Shown: positions 7,796 through 14,241 of the stretch, one piece after another
Position numbering within the stretch: the stretch's first letter is position 1
Layout of the letters: every line of letters starts with the position of its first letter
Assembly (NCBI GenBank): GCA_012719075.1
Contig: JAAYBB010000084.1
Span: 1 to 34,258 of the forward strand
DNA: 34,258 nucleotides
Direction of reading: 5' to 3'
DNA from: Clostridiales bacterium
Lineage (GTDB): Bacteria > Bacillota > Clostridia > Oscillospirales > Feifaniaceae
Made by a program: the position numbers and the translations under genes
Notes under the pieces: generated by a model
The model's input: the letters and a program-made list of their open reading frames with translations, nothing else
The model's database searches: none
What the model was told of the DNA's origin: nothing

Positions 7796-8839
7796 ATGTA
7801 CAACGCCGTCATGCTGAACGCGGTTGAGTCCAGCGTCGAGCTGGCCAACCTCTGGAACCGGGTTTTCGGGGACGATCTGAGCTATGTCTACCGCTTTTAT
7901 CACCACTTTCAGGACAAGCTGGAGGTGCTCGCCCAGACCACCGAGGAGGGCGAGGTCGTCTGCGCCACCCACTTTATCCCGGTGGGCTACCGCTTTTTCC
8001 GCCGCGAGCACAAGGGCTCCTACCTCTATGCCGCCATGACGGCGCCCGAGCACCGCGGCCACAACCTGATGGGGGACCTGCTCAAGCGGCGCATCCGTCA
8101 GGCTTACCAGAACGGCGAGCTGTTCATGTGCACGCTGCCGGCCGAGCCCAGCCTGTACGACCTCTACCGGCGCTTTGGCCTCGAGCCGACCTTTTCGCTG
8201 CACCGCGCCACGCTGACGCGGGAGCGCCTGACCGCGATGCGGCTCACGCTCTCCTTCGAGAGCCGCGTCTCGCCCGGCTACGCCTACGACAACTCCTATG
8301 CGCGGCGGGAGCTCACCGTGGTCAAGGACCGGCGCTTTGTCGAGTACACGGCGCTTGAGAACCAGGCCCGCCGGGGGCTGTTCTCGCCGACCTATTCGGG
8401 CTACTTCTACGCGCGGCAGCAGGACGAGAAGACGGTCTACGTCAAGGAGCTGTTCCTGCACGACGACAACTTTCCCCACATGGCCAACACGCTGCTGCAA
8501 AAGTTCCCCTCGGCCGAGAAGTTCATCTTCGACTTCTGCCCCGGCACCTGCCCCGAGGGCGTTGCCCACCACGAGGTCCAGGCCGGCAGCGCCCGCCTGA
8601 TCCATGTGCGCGAGGCGCTCTCGCTCTATGCGTCTAAGCACAAGAGCGCATCCATGCGCTTTTCGCTCGAGGACCCGCTGATCCCCGAGAACACCGGGGA
8701 CTACCAGGTCAAGGACGGCGCGGTCAAAAAGGGCAACGCCAGGGGCGAGGCCCAGCCCATGACGCTGGCCGAGCTCACGCAGCTGTTCATGACCGACGGC
8801 GGCGACGGGCACCCCTATATGAACATGATGCTGGACTAG
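7796..8839 (+). CDS. Eis-like GNAT acetyltransferase with SCP2-like C-terminus
   Basis: A 347-residue protein with an N-terminal GNAT domain and a C-terminal sterol-carrier-like domain, the layout of Eis-family acetyltransferases. The acetyl-CoA segment reads AAMTAPEHRGHNLMGDLL (about residues 78-95), and the C-terminal domain has ARLIHVREAL and DPLIPENTGDY, typical of the family. Eis proteins acetylate amines of diverse substrates; the physiological one here is unknown. The ATG at 7796 follows AGGGGGACGAAGGGG, 14 bases after the DUF2156 stop. DUF2156 and this gene are probably co-transcribed with tmk; a GC-rich hairpin follows. Confidence 0.85.
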   Translation: MYNAVMLNAVESSVELANLWNRVFGDDLSYVYRFYHHFQDKLEVLAQTTEEGEVVCATHFIPVGYRFFRREHKGSYLYAAMTAPEHRGHNLMGDLLKRRIRQAYQNGELFMCTLPAEPSLYDLYRRFGLEPTFSLHRATLTRERLTAMRLTLSFESRVSPGYAYDNSYARRELTVVKDRRFVEYTALENQARRGLFSPTYSGYFYARQQDEKTVYVKELFLHDDNFPHMANTLLQKFPSAEKFIFDFCPGTCPEGVAHHEVQAGSARLIHVREALSLYASKHKSASMRFSLEDPLIPENTGDYQVKDGAVKKGNARGEAQPMTLAELTQLFMTDGGDGHPYMNMMLD

Positions 8840-8851
8840 TGTGCGGTCAAA

Positions 8852-8884
8852 GAGGGGGCGCGGCCTGCGCCGCGCCCCCCCTCT
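8852..8884 (+). terminator. Terminator-like hairpin ending the tagA operon
   Basis: GAGGGGGCGCGGC (8852-8864), CTGC loop, GCCGCGCCCCC followed by CCCTCTCT. The stem is very stable; the tract after it is C/T mixed rather than pure T. Confidence 0.6.
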
Positions 8885-8923
8885 CTAGGAAGTGATTATG
8901 GACGGTTGGTTGAAGGTTATGGA

Positions 8924-9013
8924 TTAGCAATCATCGGAGCAGAGAGCCAGGATCAGGAAAATCAGGATGATCCAGCACAGGGTGTCGTTGTCGAAGAAGT
9001 TGCCGAAACACAT
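8924..9013 (-). CDS. 29-residue hydrophobic Cys-containing protein
   Basis: Below usual gene-finder limits. From the ATG at 9013 the frame reads MCFGNFFDNDTLCWIIL, then IFLILALCSDDC and TAA at 8924. It has a polar head with an Asn/Asp turn, one hydrophobic helix (about residues 12-25) and Cys at 2, 13, 25 and 29. The ribosome site TGAGGTGA sits 8 bases before the ATG and is as good as any in the window. The pattern recalls the very short DN-C-W-hydrophobic proteins of endospore-forming Clostridia, which I know as a type but cannot name as a family. It is convergent to the tagA operon and divergent from mltG. No homology test was possible. Confidence 0.65.
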   Translation of the reverse strand: MCFGNFFDNDTLCWIILIFLILALCSDDC

Positions 9014-9045
9014 GGGGGGTTCACCTCACTCAAAGTCTATGTGCT

Positions 9046-9074
9046 ATATACTATGTTCGAGGGCCAAAAGTGTG
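9046..9074 (-). promoter_or_regulatory. Possible sporulation-type promoter of the 29-residue gene
   Basis: Minus strand upstream of the small gene holds CATAGTATA, which fits the sigma-K -10 pattern CATA-N3-TA, with AC 16 bases before it. The match is short and could be chance. A TATACT (9047-9052) on the plus strand overlaps it and might serve mltG, but has no good -35. Confidence 0.25.
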
Positions 9075-9099
9075 AAAAGGAAAGAGGAGAAAAACTGCA

Positions 9100-10251
9100 A
9101 TGCCGCAAAAATATGACGAGGCCGGCGCCACCAAACCCTTTGACAGGCAGCAGCCCCAATCGGCTGCGCGCGGGCGCAAGAGCGTTCGGCAGCGCAAGCA
9201 GGCCCTGTTCGCCAGGACCTTCCTGTATGCCGTCACGGTCATCCTCTGTTCGCTGCTGCTGGCCATCTACGCGCTGAACATCGCCAACGACGCGCTGGCG
9301 CTGATGAAGCCCTCGAGCACGATGGAGGTCTATATCGCAAAGGGGTCGACGGTCTCCGCGATCGCGCGGGAGCTCAAGGACGCCGGGCTGATCGAGCACC
9401 GCTGGAGCTTCAAGCTCTTTGCCAAGCTGACCGGCAACGACGGCAACTTCCAATACGGCACCTACGTGCTCAACACCGACATGGACTACCTGGAGCTGGT
9501 GACCAACCTGCAGCGCACCGCCGCCTTTTTGGAGACGGTGCGGGTGACCATCCCCGAGGGCTACGAGCTGCGCGAAATTGTGGATGCGCTGGAGCGCAAG
9601 AAGGTCTGTTCGGCCGAGGCGCTGTGGGAGGCCATCAACACCCACAGCTTTGACTACTGGTTTCTCGAGGGGCTGCCCGAGCGGGACAACCGGCTGGAGG
9701 GGTACTTTTTCCCCGACACCTACGAGTTTTTTGAGGACTCGGACGCCGACACCGTGGCCAAGAAGTTCCTCGACAACTTCGGCAACAAGTTCACGGCCGA
9801 GATGGCCGCGCGGGCGGAGGAGCTGGGCATGACGGTGGATCAGGTGGTCACGCTGGCCTCCATCATCGAGCGGGAGGCGGCCGGCGAGGCCGACCGCGGC
9901 AAGGTGGCCTCGGTCTTCCACAACCGGCTGAACAGCAACCAGTATTCGCTGCTGCAGTCCTGCGCCACCGTCCAGTATATTCTCAAGGAGTGCAAACCGG
10001 TCCTCTCGGTGGCCGACACCAAGATCGAGAGCCCCTACAACACCTACCTGCATGCGGGGCTGCCGGTCGGGCCCATCGCCTCGCCGGGGCTGGCCTCGCT
10101 CAAGGCGGCGCTGTACCCCGAGACCACGGGCTACTACTTCTTTGTGGTGGCGGCCGACGGGACCCACATCTTTTCCACCACCTTTGCCGAGCACCAGGCG
10201 GCGGTGGGGCGGGCCGGCTCCTCGCGCGGGACCGGCGCGGTGGGCAGCTGA
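9100..10251 (+). CDS. mltG: Endolytic murein transglycosylase MltG (YceG-like)
   Basis: MltG cuts nascent glycan strands next to the elongation machinery and sets chain length. The 383-residue protein has a basic cytoplasmic N-terminus, one membrane anchor (about residues 40-62), a LysM-like part with VYIAKGSTVSAIARELKDAGLI, and the YceG domain with EGYFFPDTYEF and LASIIEREA, where Glu257 is the expected catalytic residue. The C-terminal lines SPYNTYLHAGLPVGPIASPG and FFVVAADGTHIFS are characteristic. The ATG at 9100 has AGAGGAG 9 bases upstream. Monocistronic by appearance: it converges on the DUF5050 gene and a shared terminator. Confidence 0.96.
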   Translation: MPQKYDEAGATKPFDRQQPQSAARGRKSVRQRKQALFARTFLYAVTVILCSLLLAIYALNIANDALALMKPSSTMEVYIAKGSTVSAIARELKDAGLIEHRWSFKLFAKLTGNDGNFQYGTYVLNTDMDYLELVTNLQRTAAFLETVRVTIPEGYELREIVDALERKKVCSAEALWEAINTHSFDYWFLEGLPERDNRLEGYFFPDTYEFFEDSDADTVAKKFLDNFGNKFTAEMAARAEELGMTVDQVVTLASIIEREAAGEADRGKVASVFHNRLNSNQYSLLQSCATVQYILKECKPVLSVADTKIESPYNTYLHAGLPVGPIASPGLASLKAALYPETTGYYFFVVAADGTHIFSTTFAEHQAAVGRAGSSRGTGAVGS

Positions 10252-10275
10252 CGGGACACCTCTTATAAGACGCAC

Positions 10276-10304
10276 AAAAAGGCGGCTGCCATGCAGCCGC
10301 CTTT
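10276..10304. terminator. Bidirectional terminator between mltG and the DUF5050 gene
   Basis: AAAAA, then GGCGGCTGC (10281-10289), CAT, GCAGCCGCC (10293-10301), then TTT. Perfect 9-bp stem. On the plus strand it ends mltG; on the minus strand it is followed by TTTTTG and ends the DUF5050 gene about 165 bases after its stop. A second hairpin, GGGCGGA-TCTG-TCCGCCC (10323-10340), stands beside it. Confidence 0.8.
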
Positions 10305-10465
10305 AAACTGGGTGCGTTTGACGGGCGGATCTGTCCGCCCCTTTGGCGCCTCGGACGGCCAGGGGGCGGGGATGGGGACTGTCCGCCGTGTTGACGAATG
10401 TGCTTCGGGCGGTGCGTTTCCCACCTGGGTGGACAAGGCCGCCTGCCGCCACTGTACCCGGCTTC

Positions 10466-12034
10466 TCAAGTCCCCAGCTTGGTCAGATTCCCACCCGAGG
10501 TGCTCATGGTGTAGTGGCTGGAGCCGTCGGCGTAGTTGACAAAGTAGAGGGTGCTGCCCGACACGTTGAGCTTGGCGCCGTCCACCGTGGTCAGCCGGGT
10601 GGCGCTGCCTCCCGAGGTGGAGCAGCGGTAGATGCCGCCCTGTGCGGCATCGCGGAAGTAGAGGTTGCCGCCGGCCAGCACGAACTCCGAGGCCGAGGCC
10701 CCCGTGACGGCCTCGGGCGTGCCGCCGCCGGTCGGCACGCGGTAGATGCGGCCGTCCTCGCCGGCGCTGATGTAGTAGACATAGCCGCCGTCCACCGTGA
10801 TGCCGCCGCAGGCGCCGCCCACCAGCTCGCTGTGGTCGATGCCGTCGAGCGAGGAGCGGTAGAGAGCCCCGCCCTTGGAGTCGTTGCGGTAGTAGACGTC
10901 GCCCTCATAGACGGCGATCGAGGTGGCCAGGTCCGGCGTGATGCGCTGCAGGCTTCCGCCCGAGAGCGTCGCGCTGTAGAGGCTGCTGTCCTCGCTGCGG
11001 TTTTGGAAGATCAGCCGGTCGTTGGCCAGCAGCAGTGGCCCCGAGACGGCCGAGAGCACCCGCTCGCGTTCGGTGCCGTCCACGCGGACCCGGTAGACGC
11101 GGTTGCCGTCCGAGCCGTTGACGTAGTAGATAAAGCCGCCGCTGAGGTTCAGGTAGGAGGCCTTGTCCTCAACCAGCAGGCCGTCGGACTGGCTGTAGAG
11201 AAAGCCGGATTTGTTGAGGTTGCTGTAATAGGTGTTGTTGCCGGCAAAGACCACCGTCCCGCCGTTGGAGAGGTTGTTGCCGTTTTGCGCGGTGTAGGCC
11301 CCGCGCTCCTCCGCGGTCATGCCCTCGCCGATGGTGAACAGGTAGGCGGCTGGCTGGCTGGCCGCCCCGTCGGCGCTGTAGCGCAGCAGGGTCACCAGCG
11401 TCTTGCCCTTTTTAAGCGAAATGCCGTTCTTCGGGTTATACTTTGTGGAGGTCTTGACCGGCGTGTCGCCGTTGGTGGTGTAATAGACCTCGTCGCCGTC
11501 GGCCAGGTTGGTCACATGGACGGTCTGGGGCGTGCTGTAGGCGCCGGCCTCGAGGCTCAGCACCGGCGGGCCGACGGTCGAGAGCTGCAGCAGCAGCTCG
11601 CCGGCCCGGTCGGCATAGGTCGCGCTGTCAAACAGCATGGCGGCCTCGCTGAGCAGATCGATCTGCTTTTGGATCGGCGCGCCGTTTTCCTCGTACAGGC
11701 GCAGCAGGTACTCAAAGCTCTCGACCGAGCGGGGCTTTTTGGCGATGAGCGTCTCCATGAGCGCAATGGCCTGCTGCGGCTGCCCGGTCCGCTCGTAGCT
11801 GTCGGCGGCCTGAATGTAGCCGACCGGGCTGTCGGGCGCGATGTCGATGGCCTTGAGGAAGTGCTTGATCGCCCGGTCGTAATCGCCCTGTGCGGCGTAC
11901 TCGGACCCCTTTGTCAGCTGGGTCTGAAAGCCGCCGTCCAGGCCCGAGACGTTGAAATAGACCAGTGCGATGACCAGGTTGAGGACGATGGCCGCCACCC
12001 AGGCCGTGAGTTTAATCCATGTCTTGCTCTTCAT
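10466..12034 (-). CDS. Membrane-anchored TPR / chitobiase-like / DUF5050 beta-propeller protein
   Basis: A 522-residue protein of no assigned function. From the N-terminus: one membrane anchor (about residues 9-28); TPR-like helices (about 40-135; GDYDRAIKHFLKAI, GQPQQAIALMETLIAKKP); a chitobiase C-terminal-like beta domain (about 155-230; VYYTTNGDTPVKTS); and a C-terminal run of DUF5050-type blades with repeating YY-N/D and IYR/LYR motifs to the end. The body should lie outside the membrane. The start is the ATG at 12034, preceded by GAGG at 8 bases; the open frame runs to 12145 but the added residues are Pro/Gly/Arg-rich and lie within the leader. A strong promoter sits at 12158-12186. Likely cell-surface sensing or binding, which is inference. 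Confidence 0.85.
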   Translation of the reverse strand: MKSKTWIKLTAWVAAIVLNLVIALVYFNVSGLDGGFQTQLTKGSEYAAQGDYDRAIKHFLKAIDIAPDSPVGYIQAADSYERTGQPQQAIALMETLIAKKPRSVESFEYLLRLYEENGAPIQKQIDLLSEAAMLFDSATYADRAGELLLQLSTVGPPVLSLEAGAYSTPQTVHVTNLADGDEVYYTTNGDTPVKTSTKYNPKNGISLKKGKTLVTLLRYSADGAASQPAAYLFTIGEGMTAEERGAYTAQNGNNLSNGGTVVFAGNNTYYSNLNKSGFLYSQSDGLLVEDKASYLNLSGGFIYYVNGSDGNRVYRVRVDGTERERVLSAVSGPLLLANDRLIFQNRSEDSSLYSATLSGGSLQRITPDLATSIAVYEGDVYYRNDSKGGALYRSSLDGIDHSELVGGACGGITVDGGYVYYISAGEDGRIYRVPTGGGTPEAVTGASASEFVLAGGNLYFRDAAQGGIYRCSTSGGSATRLTTVDGAKLNVSGSTLYFVNYADGSSHYTMSTSGGNLTKLGT

Positions 12035-12157
12035 GTCCGCCTCATTTCCACCGCGCTGCGGCCTGCCGGGCCGGCTGCGGCCATGTCCCCCAGGGGAGGT
12101 TAAGGAAGGAGCGCCGGCCAACCTTGCCCGGCCGGGGTCGATCATAATTCTGCCTTC

Positions 12158-12186
12158 ATTTTACCGTCCAACCCGAAAGGTGTCAA
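12158..12186 (-). promoter_or_regulatory. Strong promoter of the DUF5050 gene
   Basis: Minus strand: perfect TTGACA (12181-12186), 17-bp spacer, TAAAAT (12158-12163). It leaves a leader of about 115 bases before the ATG. Divergent from the miaB promoter. Confidence 0.75.
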
Positions 12187-12244
12187 GATCGGGCGAAGAC
12201 GGGGGCCTTTGCGCAGCCGCGGCGCAAGAAAACACCCGGTCACC

Positions 12245-12274
12245 TTGCAATGGGGGGGCGACATGACGTATAAT
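12245..12274 (+). promoter_or_regulatory. miaB: Promoter of the miaB-mutSL run
   Basis: TTGCAA (12245-12250), 18-bp spacer, perfect TATAAT (12269-12274), about 35 bases before the miaB start. Confidence 0.65.
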
Positions 12275-12314
12275 CATTTAGTTAACAGTTTGGACAGGGA
12301 GAGGAGACGGTCAC

Positions 12315-13733
12315 TTGATTCAGCCGGTGGACAGGCAGGAGCTGCAGCGCCAGCGGCAGCACATGCAGGCGGTCCGGTCGCTGCTCGACGCCGAGCACCT
12401 GGCGACCGGCCGGCGGCGCGCGGCCCTGATCGAGACGTACGGCTGCCAGCAGAACGAGGCCGACTCCGACCGCATGCGCGGCATGCTGGCCGAGATGGGC
12501 TTTGCCCCGGCCGAAGACCGCGCGCAGGCCGACCTGATCCTGTTCAACACCTGCGCCATCCGCGAGCACGCCGAGCTGCGGGTCTTTGGCAACATCGGCG
12601 CGCTCAAGCACCAAAAGCAGCGCAACCCAAACCTGATGCTGGGCATCACCGGCTGCATGATGCAGCAGCCCCACCGCGTGGAGGAGATCCTGTCGAAGTA
12701 CGGGCAGGTGGACTTCATTTTGGGCACCCACACCTTCTACCTGCTGCCCGGCGTCATTTTGGGGCTGCTGCAGGAGGGGCGCCGCCAGGCCCTCGTGGCC
12801 GAGCGGACCGACGCCATCCCCGAGGACCTGCCGGTGCGCCGCGAGTCGGCGCACAAGGCCTGGGTCACCGTCATGTACGGCTGCAACAACTTCTGCGCCT
12901 ACTGTGTGGTGCCCCACACGCGCGGGCGGGAGATCAGCCGGCGGCCGGAGCACATCCTCGGGGAGGTGCGCGGCCTGGTGCTGGAGGGCTGCCGCGACAT
13001 CACGCTGCTGGGGCAAAACGTCAACTCCTACGGCAGGGACCTCGGCGGCGAGCCGGACTTTGCCGACCTGCTGGCCGACATCGACAAAATTGAGGGCGAC
13101 TACCGGCTGCGTTTCATGACCAGCCACCCCAAGGACGCCACGCAGAAGCTGTTTGACGCGATGGCGAACTCGGTGCACGTCGCCCGCCAGCTGCACCTGC
13201 CGGTGCAGAGCGGCAGCGACCGGGTGCTGGCGGCCATGAACCGCCGCTACACGGCGGCGGCCTATGCCGAGCTCGCGGCCCGCGCCAGGGCCGCCATGCC
13301 CGACCTGGTGCTGACCAGCGACATCATTGTGGGCTTCCCGGGCGAGACCGAGCAGGAGTTCGAGGAGACCCTTGCGCTGGTGCGGGCGCTGCGCTTTGAC
13401 GCGCTGTTCACCTTTGCCTTCTCGCGGCGGAAGAACACCGCGGCCTACACGATGAAGGAGCAGGTGCCCAAGGAGGAGAAGCAGCGCCGCCTGTCCCGCC
13501 TGATGGAGGTGCAGCAGGAGATCTCACTCGAGAAAAACCGCGCCCACCTGGGGCAGGTGCTGTCTGTGCTGGCCGAGGGGCCGGGCAAAGGCGGCCTGCT
13601 GCAGGGCCGCACCGAGGGCGGCAAGCTCTGCTACTTTGCAGGGCCGCAGTGCCTGATCGGGCAGTTTGCGCCGGTGCGCATCACCGAGGCCAAGACCTTT
13701 GTGCTCTACGGAGAGCTCAGCGGCTCTCATTAG
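12315..13733 (+). CDS. miaB: tRNA-2-methylthio-N6-dimethylallyladenosine synthase MiaB
   Basis: Radical SAM methylthiotransferase that turns i6A37 of tRNA into ms2i6A37. The 472-residue protein has the N-terminal domain with cluster-binding cysteines in TYGCQQN (Cys44), NTCAIR and GCMMQ, the radical SAM motif CNNFCAYC at Cys190, Cys194 and Cys197, LLGQNVNSYG, and a C-terminal TRAM domain. The start is a TTG at 12315 placed 9 bases after AGGAG; no ATG or GTG fits better. The substrate-making enzyme MiaA is encoded in the same run. Order miaB-ymcA-(cotE)-mutS-mutL is known from Bacillus. Confidence 0.96.
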   Translation: MIQPVDRQELQRQRQHMQAVRSLLDAEHLATGRRRAALIETYGCQQNEADSDRMRGMLAEMGFAPAEDRAQADLILFNTCAIREHAELRVFGNIGALKHQKQRNPNLMLGITGCMMQQPHRVEEILSKYGQVDFILGTHTFYLLPGVILGLLQEGRRQALVAERTDAIPEDLPVRRESAHKAWVTVMYGCNNFCAYCVVPHTRGREISRRPEHILGEVRGLVLEGCRDITLLGQNVNSYGRDLGGEPDFADLLADIDKIEGDYRLRFMTSHPKDATQKLFDAMANSVHVARQLHLPVQSGSDRVLAAMNRRYTAAAYAELAARARAAMPDLVLTSDIIVGFPGETEQEFEETLALVRALRFDALFTFAFSRRKNTAAYTMKEQVPKEEKQRRLSRLMEVQQEISLEKNRAHLGQVLSVLAEGPGKGGLLQGRTEGGKLCYFAGPQCLIGQFAPVRITEAKTFVLYGELSGSH

Positions 13734-13781
13734 AAAGACAATTTTATGTAAACTTATATTTCAAGGAAGGAAGAATCAAAC

Positions 13782-14168
13782 ATGGACAAGATGAGCATCA
13801 AGCTGGAAGAGCTGGGCGAGGCCATCATGGAGGACCCCCGGCGCATCGTCTTTATGGCGGCCAAGCAGGCGCAGGAGGCCGACGCCGCGCTGCAGCAGAA
13901 AATTGTGGACTTCAACGAGACCCGCGGGCAGCTGATGGCCCAGAGCGGCGACAACCCCGAGGAGAGCACCCGGCTGGGCGATGCGCTGGCCAAGCTGTAC
14001 GAAGAGATCATGAACCACCCGCTGATGGAGGGCCTGGTCAAGGCCCAAGAGGGCATGAACGAACTGACCGCCCAGCTCAACAACCGCATCCACTTCTTTG
14101 TGACCGGCGAGGAGCCCATGGGCTGCTCGGGCGACTGCTCGGGCTGCGGCGGAAGCTGCCCGAGCTGA
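13782..14168 (+). CDS. ymcA: YmcA/YlbF family protein (RicA-like) with Cys-rich tail
   Basis: YlbF, YmcA and YaaT of Bacillus form a complex that binds RNase Y and steers mRNA maturation, and it carries iron-sulfur clusters. This 128-residue protein has the family's long helical body (about residues 10-105; ending YEEIMNHPLMEGLVKAQEGMNELTAQLNN) and a short tail with Cys in CSGDCSGCGGSCPS. Its place directly after miaB and before mutS matches Bacillus ymcA, which favours this member over YlbF. The ATG at 13782 has AAGGAAGGAAG upstream. The tail with four Cys fits cluster ligation in this family; no partner genes are in the window. Confidence 0.85.
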   Translation: MDKMSIKLEELGEAIMEDPRRIVFMAAKQAQEADAALQQKIVDFNETRGQLMAQSGDNPEESTRLGDALAKLYEEIMNHPLMEGLVKAQEGMNELTAQLNNRIHFFVTGEEPMGCSGDCSGCGGSCPS

Positions 14169-14174
14169 GGGCCG

Positions 14175-14202
14175 TTGCCCCGATCGGCGATAGAATTATA
14201 GA
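14175..14202 (+). promoter_or_regulatory. mutS: Weak candidate promoter before mutS
   Basis: TTGCCC (14175-14180), 16-bp spacer, TATAGA (14197-14202). Each box matches 4 of 6 consensus bases. May be chance; read-through from miaB is equally likely. Confidence 0.25.
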
Positions 14203-14241
14203 GATAGAGATTGAACAACGGGCAAAGGGAGGGGGCGCGCG

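Noticed and set aside
8906-9277. Plus-strand frame before and into mltG
   Set aside because: It runs antisense to the 29-residue gene and then out of frame through mltG; no ribosome site.
12035-12145. N-terminal extension of the DUF5050 protein
   Set aside because: The region is leader RNA after a strong promoter; the extra residues are Pro/Gly/Arg-rich, and the ATG at 12034 has a good ribosome site directly before a membrane anchor.
4614-13748. Repeated word AGAAAGACAATTTTA-like near 4614-4628 and 13733-13747, and a variant near 6135
   Set aside because: Short, AT-rich and only two good copies; could be chance in spacer sequence.
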